The notes beneath the pieces are model-generated. The model saw only the letters and a list, made by a program, of their open reading frames with translations, did no database searches and was not told the origin of the DNA. Made by a program: the position numbers and the translations under genes. This document shows, one piece after another, positions 33,088 to 40,137 of a DNA stretch of 64,000 nt. Position 1 is the stretch's first letter; each line of letters starts with the position of its first letter. The stretch is taken from positions 186,001-250,000 of the forward strand of contig NZ_JBBYXK010000002.1 in assembly GCF_039655875.1 (NCBI RefSeq), given 5' to 3'. Origin of the DNA: Emcibacter sp. SYSU 3D8. Its GTDB lineage: Bacteria; Pseudomonadota; Alphaproteobacteria; SMXS01.

Positions 33088-34345
33088 GACCCTCGCCGCT
33101 CTCCTGTTGCTGCTGACGCCGGTTCCGGCGCTGGCGTCGGGGCTGCCGGCCGCGCCGCCCGAATCGCTGGGCTTCTCGCCCGACCGGCTGGCGCGCATCG
33201 ACGATGCCATGCAGCGCTGGGTGGACGACGGCAAGCTGGCCGGCGTCACCATTGCCATCGCCCGCGACGGCAAGGTCGCCTATCAGCATTCGGCGGGCAT
33301 GGCCGACATCGCCCGGCAGCGGCCCATGGCTGACAACACGCTGGTGCGCATCTACTCCATGACCAAGCCGATCACCGCCGTCGCCGTGATGATGCTGGTC
33401 GAGGAGGGCAAGCTGCGTCTCAACGACAAGCTGTCGGACCATCTGCCCGAATTCCTCGACATGAAGGTGGCTACCGGCGACGGACCGAACGGCATTGTCA
33501 CCGAACCGGCGAAACAGCCGATCCGCATCTTCCACCTGCTGACCCACACGTCGGGCATGACCTATGCCCTGTACGACACCACGCCCGTGGGCAAGCTCTA
33601 CGACGAGAACGATGTGATGAATGCGGGCCGCAGCACCGCCGAGTTCGTGAAGCTGGTCGCTTCGCTGCCGCTCATGGCGCAGCCGGGAACGCAGTACAAT
33701 TACGGCGTGTCCATCGACGTGCTCGGGCGGCTGGTCGAGGTCGTCTCCGGCCAGCCATTCGACGTGTTCGTGGAGCAACGGATCACCGGTCCGCTGCGCA
33801 TGGACGACACCAGCTTCGCGGCAAAGGACAAGACCAGCCGCCTTGCGGAACTGTATGGCCCCGGCCCCGACGGAGCGCCAGCGCCGCTGGTCAACGAGGT
33901 CTGGAACCCAGACTACATCGACGGCTCGCCGTTCAAGTCCGGCGGCGGCGGTATGGTGTCGACCGTGGGCGACTATTTGCGCTTTGCGCAAATGCTGCTG
34001 AATGGCGGCGAGCTGGACGGGGTGCGGCTGCTGTCGCCAAAGACGGTGCAACTGATGACCACGGGACAGATTTCCCACGAGCGCCGCGGCTACATGCTGG
34101 TGGGCCTGCCCGGCTACGACATGGGCCTGACCATGGCGGTGCTGGAGGACGTGGGCGAGTCGCACCTGCCGGGATCGGCGGGCGAGTTCAACTGGGCGGG
34201 CGCGGCCAGCACCCACTTCTTCGTCGATCCGAAGGAGAAAATCGTCGCCGTGCTGATAACCCAGATGTTCCCGGACCAGTACAAGATGCGCCAGGAGCTG
34301 AAAAATCTGACCTACCAGGCATTGGTGAAGTCCGGTGCAGATTAA
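33077..34345 (+). CDS. Serine hydrolase, beta-lactamase/family VIII esterase fold, paralogue 2
   Basis: A 422-residue homologue of its neighbours, with a signal peptide (about 1-21), S94-M-T-K97, YNYGVSIDVLGR, and NWAGAASTHFFVDPKEK near the C-terminus. The ATG lies inside the end of paralogue 1 (11-base overlap), and the gene overlaps paralogue 3 by another 11 bases, so all three are translated as one operon. An 80-base stretch (33173-33252) is identical to paralogue 3, far above the general similarity, suggesting recent gene conversion. Substrate unknown. Confidence 0.88.
   Translation: MWTRTLAALLLLLTPVPALASGLPAAPPESLGFSPDRLARIDDAMQRWVDDGKLAGVTIAIARDGKVAYQHSAGMADIARQRPMADNTLVRIYSMTKPITAVAVMMLVEEGKLRLNDKLSDHLPEFLDMKVATGDGPNGIVTEPAKQPIRIFHLLTHTSGMTYALYDTTPVGKLYDENDVMNAGRSTAEFVKLVASLPLMAQPGTQYNYGVSIDVLGRLVEVVSGQPFDVFVEQRITGPLRMDDTSFAAKDKTSRLAELYGPGPDGAPAPLVNEVWNPDYIDGSPFKSGGGGMVSTVGDYLRFAQMLLNGGELDGVRLLSPKTVQLMTTGQISHERRGYMLVGLPGYDMGLTMAVLEDVGESHLPGSAGEFNWAGAASTHFFVDPKEKIVAVLITQMFPDQYKMRQELKNLTYQALVKSGAD
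33173..33252 (+). repeat. 80-bp perfect repeat, copy A (in serine hydrolase 2)
   Basis: These 80 bases are identical to 34437-34516 in the next gene, offset 1264. The encoded stretch runs from FSPDRLARIDDAMQRW to LAGVTI, shortly before the SxxK motif. Flanking codons differ at synonymous sites, so the sharp edges point to gene conversion rather than simple recent duplication. Confidence 0.9.
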
Positions 34346-35612
34346 CCGTTTCGCAGCATTCCTGTTGGCGGGCTTGCTGGCACCGGCTGGCGGGCTTGCC
34401 GGGGGACTGCCTGAAGGCGATTCGGCAAGCCACGGTTTCTCGCCCGACCGGCTGGCGCGCATCGACGATGCCATGCAGCGCTGGGTGGACGACGGCAAGC
34501 TGGCCGGCGTCACCATCGCCGTCGCCCGCGACGGCAAGCTTGTCTACGACAGGTCGGTGGGGATGGCGGACATTGCGCGCGGCCTGCCCATGACCGGTGA
34601 CACACTGGTGCGCATCTATTCCATGACCAAGGCGGTGACCGTGGTCGCGGCGTTGATCCTGGTTGAGGAGGGCAAGCTGCGCCTGACCGATCCGGTCTCG
34701 TCCTACCTGCCCGAGTTCGCCGGCACCGGAATCTACGTCGATGGCGGACCGGATACGCCGAACACCCGTCCGCCGAAATCCCCGCCAAGGATATTCCACC
34801 TGATGACCCACACCTCGGGCCTGTCCTATCCGGGTGGCTACGATACGACCGCAGTGGGCACGATCTACGACCGCAAGGACGTATTCAACCCTCGCAACAC
34901 GCTGGCCGAGCTGTCGAAGAAGACGGCGAGCATCCCGCTGACCGACGAGCCCGGCAATTTTCACTATGGCGCGTCCATCGACATATTGGGCCGGGTGATC
35001 GAGGTGGCGTCGGGCAAGCCGCTCGATAAGTTCCTGAGGGAGCGCCTGTTCGCGCCGCTGAAGATGAACGACACCATGTTCACGGTGCCCGCGTCCCTGC
35101 GCGGCCGCTTCGCCGAACTCTATACCAGCGGCCCCGACGGCAAGCTGGCGGTCCTGAGGGACGGCGCGGGCCTTGGACTCTACGAGACCGATGCAAGGCT
35201 GCTGTCGGGCGGCGGCGGCCTGGTGTCCACCACCTATGATTACCTGCGCTTTTGCCAGATGATGCTGAACGGCGGCGAGCTTGATGGCGCACGCATCCTT
35301 GTGCCCAAGACAGTGCAATTGATGACCACGGGCCAAGTGTCGCCCGACCGCCGCGGCACGTTGAAGGACTTCTCGCCCGGTTACGACATGGGGCTGGGGT
35401 TCGGCGTACTGGAGGATCCGGGGGCGTCGGGCATGCCCGGATCGGCCGGCGAGTTCCGCTGGGGCGGCGCGGCCAGCACCGAATTCTTCATCGACCCGCA
35501 GGAGAAGATCGTCGCCGTGCTCAGCACCCAGTTCATGCCCAGCGACGCCCACAAGCTGCGCGAGGACATGAAGGCGCTGATCTATCAGGCGCTGACGGCG
35601 CCCGATCGATGA
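34335..35612 (+). CDS. Serine hydrolase, beta-lactamase/family VIII esterase fold, paralogue 3
   Basis: A 425-residue paralogue starting at GTG within the end of paralogue 2. It has an N-terminal secretion signal (about 1-22), S96-M-T-K99, and RWGGAASTEFF, the WGG motif classic for family VIII esterases. The Tyr region reads FHYGASIDILGR: the first Tyr of the YNY in the other copies is lost, while the second, probably the general base, is kept. It overlaps the following small membrane-protein gene by four bases (ATGA). Substrate unknown; divergence among copies suggests different specificities. Confidence 0.87.
   Translation: MQINRFAAFLLAGLLAPAGGLAGGLPEGDSASHGFSPDRLARIDDAMQRWVDDGKLAGVTIAVARDGKLVYDRSVGMADIARGLPMTGDTLVRIYSMTKAVTVVAALILVEEGKLRLTDPVSSYLPEFAGTGIYVDGGPDTPNTRPPKSPPRIFHLMTHTSGLSYPGGYDTTAVGTIYDRKDVFNPRNTLAELSKKTASIPLTDEPGNFHYGASIDILGRVIEVASGKPLDKFLRERLFAPLKMNDTMFTVPASLRGRFAELYTSGPDGKLAVLRDGAGLGLYETDARLLSGGGGLVSTTYDYLRFCQMMLNGGELDGARILVPKTVQLMTTGQVSPDRRGTLKDFSPGYDMGLGFGVLEDPGASGMPGSAGEFRWGGAASTEFFIDPQEKIVAVLSTQFMPSDAHKLREDMKALIYQALTAPDR
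34437..34516 (+). repeat. 80-bp perfect repeat, copy B (in serine hydrolase 3)
   Basis: Second copy of the identical tract, matching 33173-33252 base for base. It occupies the equivalent position of the paralogue. Confidence 0.9.
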
Positions 35613-35962
35613 CCACAGCCGGGGCCAACAAGACGGCAAGAATCGACAGGGCGCTGGGCGCCATCGTGCTGCTATGCCACGGGGCGACGGCGCTGGTCGC
35701 GGTGGCCATCGCGGTTTTCATCGGCAACATGATCTTCGGCTTCGGCCTGGACATCCCCCTGCTGGCTTTCGCGCCGCTAATCGTGGCGGTCGCCGTGATT
35801 TCGGGGGTCCGTGCCGGCGCGGCGCGCCTTCGGCAGGTGGTAAGGGACAGAATGGTGGGCGTGCCGGAAACCGGAAACCCTGCCGTAGCGCGACCCCAGC
35901 AACCAGCGCCCGGAGCGGATGGCAAATGGTGGCACGACCCGCCCACGGACCGGAACGCCTAG
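35609..35962 (+). CDS. Small two-helix membrane protein, function unknown
   Basis: I do not recognise this 117-residue protein. Two hydrophobic helices are visible (about 17-42 and 48-67), then a basic segment (VRAGAARLRQVVRDR) and a Pro-rich cytosolic tail. Its ATG overlaps the stop of serine hydrolase 3 (ATGA), so it belongs to that operon and might anchor or partner the hydrolases; this is inference from context. Confidence 0.65.
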   Translation: MTTAGANKTARIDRALGAIVLLCHGATALVAVAIAVFIGNMIFGFGLDIPLLAFAPLIVAVAVISGVRAGAARLRQVVRDRMVGVPETGNPAVARPQQPAPGADGKWWHDPPTDRNA

Positions 35963-35981
35963 CGGCGGCCAGGAGCACCCC

Positions 35982-36419
35982 ATGATCCGCCCGGCCGAGG
36001 CCGAAGACACCGACAGGATCCGCGCCTGCGTGCACGCCGCCTTCGCGCCCTTCGTCGAGCGGATCGGCCGCCCGCCCGCACCCATGCTCGCCGATTACGC
36101 CGCGCTGGTCGCGGCAGGAAAGGTACACGTGACCGCGCCCGACCTGGTCGGCCTGATCGTTCTTTATCCACGGGGCGCCGCGCTCCACGTGGAGAACGTG
36201 GCGGTCAGTCCCGAGGCGCGCGGGAAAGGCTTCGGGCGGGAGCTGATGGCGTTTGCGGAAGCCTCGGCCCGGCGGTTGCGGCTCGGCGCGGTCGAACTCT
36301 ACACCCACCAGAAGATGACCGAGAACATCACCTATTACAGCGCGCTCGGCTATCGCGAGATCCGCCGCGGCGTGGAAGATGGCTTCCCGCGAGTGTGGTT
36401 CCGCAAGCCGGTGGCGTGA
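35982..36419 (+). CDS. GNAT-family N-acetyltransferase
   Basis: A 145-residue single-domain GNAT enzyme. The acetyl-CoA loop appears as VAVSPEARGKGFGRELMAFAE (about 68-88), preceded by the beta4 strand ALHVEN, and the C-terminal YYSALGYREIRRGVEDGFPRVWFRK is typical. The start is set by an AGGAG site 7 bases before the ATG. The acyl acceptor is unknown. It lies 19 bases after the small membrane-protein gene. Confidence 0.85.
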   Translation: MIRPAEAEDTDRIRACVHAAFAPFVERIGRPPAPMLADYAALVAAGKVHVTAPDLVGLIVLYPRGAALHVENVAVSPEARGKGFGRELMAFAEASARRLRLGAVELYTHQKMTENITYYSALGYREIRRGVEDGFPRVWFRKPVA

Positions 36420-36453
36420 GCGCCCTGCCCGGTCGAATACCGCCGCATTCCCT

Positions 36454-36481
36454 CTTGAATGGCCCAAAACCCTTCCCAAAT
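36454..36481 (+). promoter_or_regulatory. RpoH (sigma32)-like heat-shock promoter of hsp20
   Basis: CTTGAA (36454-36459), 15 bases, CCCAAAT (36475-36481) resembles the sigma32 consensus CTTGAA / CCCCATNT. Its position predicts an RNA start near 36489, just upstream of the ROSE-like leader, and it precedes a small heat-shock gene. Confidence 0.6.
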
Positions 36482-36488
36482 GTCCATT

Positions 36489-36581
36489 CGTCGGGTGCCG
36501 ATGACGGGCCCGGCGACGGAAACCGGCCCGACCAGACGGTGGGCCACAAGCAACCCTTATTGCTCGATGGAGAGTAAGATG
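36489..36581 (+). promoter_or_regulatory. ROSE-like RNA thermometer in the hsp20 leader
   Basis: The last hairpin pairs 36556-36561 and 36563-36565 with 36570-36572 and 36573-36578, leaving G36562 bulged and a four-base loop. The 5' arm holds TTGCT, the UYGCU hallmark of ROSE elements, facing the ribosome site GGAGAG, which ends 4 bases before the ATG. A second, stable hairpin lies upstream (36506-36513 with 36523-36529). At low temperature the site would be masked; heating would open it. Confidence 0.75.
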
Positions 36582-37055
36582 CGTGTATTCGACACCAATC
36601 CCCTGATGCGTTCGGCCGTGGGCTTCGACAACCTCGTCCGCATGCTCGACAATGCCACCCGCCTCAACGGCGACGGCGGCTATCCCCCCTATGACATCGA
36701 GAAAGTCGGCGACGATAACTACCGCGTGACCATGGCCGTCGCGGGCTTCGGCGAGGACGAGCTCGACGTGACCGTGAAGGACGATGTGCTCGTGATCTCG
36801 GGCCGCGCCCAGAAGGCAGAGACCGCGGAAGACGAGACCGAGACACCGCAGCCGGTCTACCTGCACCGCGGTATCGCCAAGCGCGCCTTCGAGCGCCGCT
36901 TCCATCTGGCCGACACGATCAAGGTCACAGGCGCCTCGCTCGAGAACGGCTTGCTGCATGTGAGCCTGGTTCGCGAGGTTCCCGAGGAGCGCAAGCCGCG
37001 GCAGATCGCCATCAACGGCAAGGGCGCCAAGGTCATCGACCACGCGGCTGCCTGA
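36579..37055 (+). CDS. Small heat-shock protein, Hsp20/alpha-crystallin family
   Basis: A 158-residue holdase chaperone (IbpA/HspH type). The N-terminal MRVFDTNPLMRSAVGFDNLVRML is the class A pattern of rhizobial and enteric small heat-shock proteins. The alpha-crystallin domain (about 37-130) has YPPYDIEKVGDDNYRVTMAVAGF, VLVISGRAQ, YLHRGIAKRAFERRFHLADTIKV and the GLLHVSL segment; the usual I-x-I tail appears as QIAI. The start is fixed by the ROSE-masked GGAGAG site. Regulation is probably double: sigma32 promoter and RNA thermometer. Confidence 0.93.
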   Translation: MRVFDTNPLMRSAVGFDNLVRMLDNATRLNGDGGYPPYDIEKVGDDNYRVTMAVAGFGEDELDVTVKDDVLVISGRAQKAETAEDETETPQPVYLHRGIAKRAFERRFHLADTIKVTGASLENGLLHVSLVREVPEERKPRQIAINGKGAKVIDHAAA

Positions 37056-37074
37056 CCCTTCTTTGCCACTCACC

Positions 37075-37109
37075 GGGCCGTCCGCGAAAGCGGGCGGCCC
37101 GCTGTTTTT
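37075..37109 (+). terminator. Intrinsic terminator of hsp20
   Basis: An 11-bp stem (37075-37085 with 37090-37100, one G-T pair) with a GAAA loop, followed after GCTG by five Ts (37105-37109). It lies 20 bases beyond the hsp20 stop. Confidence 0.8.
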
Positions 37110-37145
37110 GCCGGGCGCCGCCAGCTGCCATGCGGATGGCGCAGG

Positions 37146-37174
37146 TTGTCGCCGACAGCCCACCATGCTAGACA
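37146..37174 (+). promoter_or_regulatory. Promoter candidate for the asd leader transcript
   Basis: TTGTCG (37146-37151), 17-base spacer, TAGACA (37169-37174). The predicted start, near 37181, would coincide with the ATG of the threonine-rich leader ORF, making it leaderless, as reported for trpL of Sinorhizobium meliloti. Match to consensus is modest. Confidence 0.35.
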
Positions 37175-37181
37175 CCGCGCC

Positions 37182-37256
37182 ATGTCGATGACCAAACTCA
37201 GCACCACGACGAAAACGACCGCTTCGGCGGGGCGTTCGCGGGTGCGCGCGGTTTAA
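37182..37256 (+). CDS. Threonine-rich leader peptide upstream of asd (candidate)
   Basis: A 24-codon ORF, MSMTKLSTTTKTTASAG followed by a basic tail, with six threonine codons, five of them in the run TTTKTT. It resembles the E. coli thr leader (which has an STTITTT-like run) in composition and in its place upstream of an aspartate-family gene. It ends 88 bases before asd. The threonine codons end at 37220, exactly where the first of a set of alternative hairpin arms begins. No separate ribosome site is obvious. It could still be a chance ORF. Confidence 0.55.
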   Translation: MSMTKLSTTTKTTASAGRSRVRAV

Positions 37257-37293
37257 GAAGCGGCATCAGGCGACCGGCCCCGGAGGCGGGGCC
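37219..37293 (+). promoter_or_regulatory. Candidate transcription attenuator of asd
   Basis: Four arms can pair alternatively. Arm 1 CCGC (37219-37222) pairs with arm 2 GCGG (37227-37230) around a TTCG loop. Arm 2 extended, CGGGGC (37228-37233), is complementary to GCCCCG (37277-37282) in arm 3. Arm 3 GGCCCCG (37276-37282) pairs perfectly with arm 4 CGGGGCC (37287-37293). A ribosome stalled on the Thr codons would cover arm 1 and favour 2:3 over 3:4. No T-run follows 3:4, so it may act through Rho or through translation rather than as an intrinsic terminator. Confidence 0.5.
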
Positions 37294-37312
37294 ACGCACG
37301 AAGAGCTGACCC

Positions 37313-37342
37313 TGTCTCTCCCACAACCGAGGAAGAGAGACA
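37313..37342 (+). promoter_or_regulatory. Hairpin flanking the asd ribosome-binding site
   Basis: TGTCTCTC (37313-37320) pairs perfectly with GAGAGACA (37335-37342); the 14-base loop holds the Shine-Dalgarno GAGGAAG on its 3' side and the stem ends three bases before the asd ATG. It may restrict ribosome access and could be part of the same control as the leader. Confidence 0.5.
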
Positions 37343-37344
37343 TC

Positions 37345-38388
37345 ATGCAGACCAACTCACCCCGTACCATCCAGTCCAGCGCGCCCGTCGTGGCCATCGT
37401 CGGCGCGACCGGCGCCGTCGGCGTCGAACTCATCCGCTGCCTGGAAAGCCGCGGCTTCCCGGTGGGCAGCCTGAAGCTGCTGGCCTCGGCCCGCTCGGCG
37501 GGCAAGGCGCTGCCGTTCCTGGGCAAGGACGTGACCGTCGAGGAACTGACCGAGCGCAGCTTCGAAGGCGTCGACGTGGCGCTGTTCTCGGCCGGCGCCA
37601 CCCTCTCGCGCCGCCACGCGCCGCATGCCTTGGGCGCCGGCGCCATCATGGTCGACAATTCGTCGGCGTTCCGCATGGATCCGGACGTGCCGCTGGTGGT
37701 GCCCGAGGTGAACGGCGACATGATCTCGCGCCACAACGGCATCGTCGCCAACCCGAACTGCGTCGCCGCCATCACCACCGTGGCGCTTGCGCCGCTGCAC
37801 AAGGCGCATCCGATCCGCCGCCTGCGCCTGACCACCTATCAGGCTGCATCCGGCGCCGGCGCCGCCGCCATGGAGGAATTGCGCGAGTCGACGGCGGCGC
37901 ATCTGCGCGGCGAATCGTTCGAGCCTACCGTGCTGCCGCATCCCTATGCCTTCAACCTGTTCAGCCACAATGCGGATGTGGACCCCGAGAGCGGCTATAA
38001 CGGCGAGGAGGAGAAGGTTGTCGCCGAGACCCGCCGCATCATGGGCGTTGACGACCTGCCCATCGGCATCACCTGCATCCGCGTGCCGGTGCTGCGCGCC
38101 CATGCCATGGCGATTTCCGTGGAGTTGGACCAGGTGGTGACGCCCGAGGACGCCCGCGCGCTGCTGGCGGACGCGCCGGGCCTGCGGCTGGTGGACGACC
38201 GCGCCGCCAACCACTTCCCCATGCCGTCGGAAGCCTCGGGACAGGACGACGTGCTGGTTGGCCGCATCCGTGTCGACACCGCCGATCCGTCCGGTAGGAC
38301 CCTGGCGATGTTCATCGCCGGTGACCAGCTGTTGAAGGGCGCCGCGCTCAATGCGGTCCAGATCGCCGAGCTGCTGCTGAAGCGCTGA
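37345..38388 (+). CDS. asd: Aspartate-semialdehyde dehydrogenase
   Basis: ASD (347 residues) reduces aspartyl-phosphate to aspartate semialdehyde with NADPH, the branch point to lysine/diaminopimelate, threonine and methionine. The N-terminal AIVGATGAVGVELIRCLESR binds NADP; Cys139 in NPNCVAA is the nucleophile; TYQAASGAGAAAMEEL and the late RIRVD segment fit the Gram-negative/leuB-type ASD. The short N-terminal extension before VVAIVG is unusual but harmless. The leader ORF and hairpins upstream suggest regulation by threonine supply. Confidence 0.96.
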   Translation: MQTNSPRTIQSSAPVVAIVGATGAVGVELIRCLESRGFPVGSLKLLASARSAGKALPFLGKDVTVEELTERSFEGVDVALFSAGATLSRRHAPHALGAGAIMVDNSSAFRMDPDVPLVVPEVNGDMISRHNGIVANPNCVAAITTVALAPLHKAHPIRRLRLTTYQAASGAGAAAMEELRESTAAHLRGESFEPTVLPHPYAFNLFSHNADVDPESGYNGEEEKVVAETRRIMGVDDLPIGITCIRVPVLRAHAMAISVELDQVVTPEDARALLADAPGLRLVDDRAANHFPMPSEASGQDDVLVGRIRVDTADPSGRTLAMFIAGDQLLKGAALNAVQIAELLLKR

Positions 38389-38401
38389 CGGCCGCCTGGA
38401 A

Positions 38402-38446
38402 CCGGCTGGCGGAAAACGAGGGATAATTGTCATTTCCGCCAACCGG
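38402..38446. repeat. Inverted repeat upstream of the GlxA-type regulator
   Basis: CCGGCTGGCGGAAA (38402-38415) is matched by TTTCCGCCAACCGG (38433-38446), 13 of 14 positions complementary, with a 17-base spacer. It lies 14 bases after asd and 36 bases before the regulator ATG. An operator for the regulator is likely; a factor-assisted terminator for asd is the alternative, since no T-run follows. Confidence 0.6.
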
Positions 38447-38482
38447 CCGCGGCCGTAAGATTCGGGCTGAAGGGAGAGCGGC

Positions 38483-39520
38483 ATGCTCCAGTCAGCCCGC
38501 AAGGCCAGGAACGTCGTCATGGTCTGCTTCGAGCAGGCCCAGATCCTCGATATCACCGGCCCCATGCAGCTTTTCTCGGCCGTGCGCGACGCGGGGTTAG
38601 CCGGCTATGCGATCACCCTCGCCGCGCCCGATCCGGGTTTCATCACCACCACCAGCGGCATGCGCCTGGGCATGGACCGGGCATTCGACGAGATCGGCGA
38701 TGACCTGCTGGCCGACCTCGACACCCTGGTTGTCGCGGGCGGCGACGGCACTGCCGACGCCCTGCGCGATCCACGGCAGATCGCCTTTATCCGGCGCGCG
38801 GCGCAACATGCCCGCCGAATCGTGTCCATCTGCAGCGGCATCGCCCTGATCGCCCAGGCCGGGCTGGCCAGGCATAAGCGGGTTGCCACTCACTGGAATG
38901 CCTGCGACCTGATCGGCGCGGCCTTTCCCGACCTGCGCATCGACCGGGACGCCATTTTCGTGCGCGACGGCAATCTGTGGTCCTCGGCGGGCATCACCGC
39001 GGGCATGGACCTTGCGCTGGCGGTGATCGAGGAGGACTGGGGGCATGACGTGGCCGTGCAGGTGGCACGCCGCCACGTGCTGTTCATGATTCGCCCGGGC
39101 GGCCAGTCCCAGTTCAGCGTGCAACTCGAGGCGCAGGCCGGACAGGATGGCAGGCTGGGCAAGCTGCTGACGTGGATCGCGGACCACCCCGGCGCGGACC
39201 TGAACGTGCCCGCCCTGGCGGCGCGCGCCTGCATGAGCGAGCGCACCCTGGCCCGGGTGTTTCGCGCCGAGACCGGCGTAACGCCGGCCGAGTTCGTCGA
39301 GCGCAGCCGCACCGAGGCGGCCCGCCGCGACCTGGAACACACCGCCCATTCCATCGACCGCATTGCCTTCGACTGCGGATTCGGCTCCATGGAGCGCATG
39401 CGCCGCACCTTTATCCGCCGCCTGGGCGTGGGCCCCAAGGCCTATCGCGACCGGTTCCGGCGGCTTCCCCATTCAGCCAGAAAGGAATTTTCCCATGAAT
39501 ATCGGCATCGTGGTCTTTGA
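38483..39520 (+). CDS. GlxA-family transcriptional regulator (DJ-1/PfpI domain + AraC HTH)
   Basis: A 345-residue regulator with an N-terminal class I glutamine-amidotransferase-like (DJ-1/PfpI) domain (about 9-190) and a C-terminal AraC DNA-binding domain (about 230-330: VPALAARACMSERTLARVFRAETGVTPAEFVERSR, then IAFDCGFGSMERMRRTFIRRLGVGPKAYRDRF). The nucleophile-elbow Cys117 (SICSGIALIAQAG) is retained, so the sensor domain may bind or react with a ligand. It overlaps the next gene, an isonitrile-hydratase-like enzyme, by 26 bases and probably controls it. Confidence 0.88.
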   Translation: MLQSARKARNVVMVCFEQAQILDITGPMQLFSAVRDAGLAGYAITLAAPDPGFITTTSGMRLGMDRAFDEIGDDLLADLDTLVVAGGDGTADALRDPRQIAFIRRAAQHARRIVSICSGIALIAQAGLARHKRVATHWNACDLIGAAFPDLRIDRDAIFVRDGNLWSSAGITAGMDLALAVIEEDWGHDVAVQVARRHVLFMIRPGGQSQFSVQLEAQAGQDGRLGKLLTWIADHPGADLNVPALAARACMSERTLARVFRAETGVTPAEFVERSRTEAARRDLEHTAHSIDRIAFDCGFGSMERMRRTFIRRLGVGPKAYRDRFRRLPHSARKEFSHEYRHRGL

Positions 39521-40100
39521 CGGCGCGGAGGAACTGGATTTCGTCGGTCCGTGGGAGGTGCTGACCAGCTCCAACGAAGTCTTCAAATGGCAGAAGAAGC
39601 CGGCGCCCGATCAGGTGTTCCTGATATCGCAGACCGGCCAGACCGTGCGCTGCGCCAAGGGGATGCGGGTCGAGGCGGACCATTCCTTCGCCACCTGCCC
39701 GGACCTGGACATCATCCTGCTCCCGGGCGGCCAGGGCACGCGGCGCGAGATGACCAACCCGGCCATGCTGAGCTTCGTGCACCGTCAGGCGCAGACCTGC
39801 GCCTGGGTCACCAGCGTCTGCACCGGATCGTTCGTGCTGGTGGCGGCAGGCCCTGCCAGCGGCAAACGCGTCACCACCCATTGGGCCGCGTTTCCCGAGC
39901 TGGCAACGATAGAAGGTGTCGGCGAGATGATCAGGGACAAGCGCCATGTGCGCGACGGCAATGTCGTGACCTCGGCCGGCGTCTCGGCGGGCATCGACAT
40001 GGCGTTGTGGCTGACCGGCGAACGCTTCGGCGCGGCGCATGGCGCGCTGGTGCAGAAATCCATCCAGTACGATCCGGAACCGCCATTCGCGGTGGTGTGA
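39495..40100 (+). CDS. DJ-1/PfpI-family enzyme, isonitrile hydratase-like
   Basis: A 201-residue single-domain protein. The nucleophile is Cys109 in TSVCTGSFVLVAAG; KRVTTHWAAFPEL, VRDGNVVTSAGVSAGIDMAL and the C-terminal YDPEPPF closely parallel Pseudomonas isonitrile hydratase InhA, which turns isonitriles into N-formamides. The acidic partner is probably in ELDFVGPWEVL (D15). The AAGGAA site 8 bases before the ATG supports this start inside the regulator gene. Other DJ-1-type activities cannot be excluded. Confidence 0.75.
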   Translation: MNIGIVVFDGAEELDFVGPWEVLTSSNEVFKWQKKPAPDQVFLISQTGQTVRCAKGMRVEADHSFATCPDLDIILLPGGQGTRREMTNPAMLSFVHRQAQTCAWVTSVCTGSFVLVAAGPASGKRVTTHWAAFPELATIEGVGEMIRDKRHVRDGNVVTSAGVSAGIDMALWLTGERFGAAHGALVQKSIQYDPEPPFAVV

Positions 40101-40137
40101 TCACGGCATCGGGGCTGGCGGGGTAGCCGGCCGCCGC

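Noticed and set aside
31777-35612. Beta-lactam resistance genes
   Set aside because: The SxxK motif is shared, but the KTG motif is replaced by W(A/G)G and the sequences read as family VIII esterase-type enzymes.
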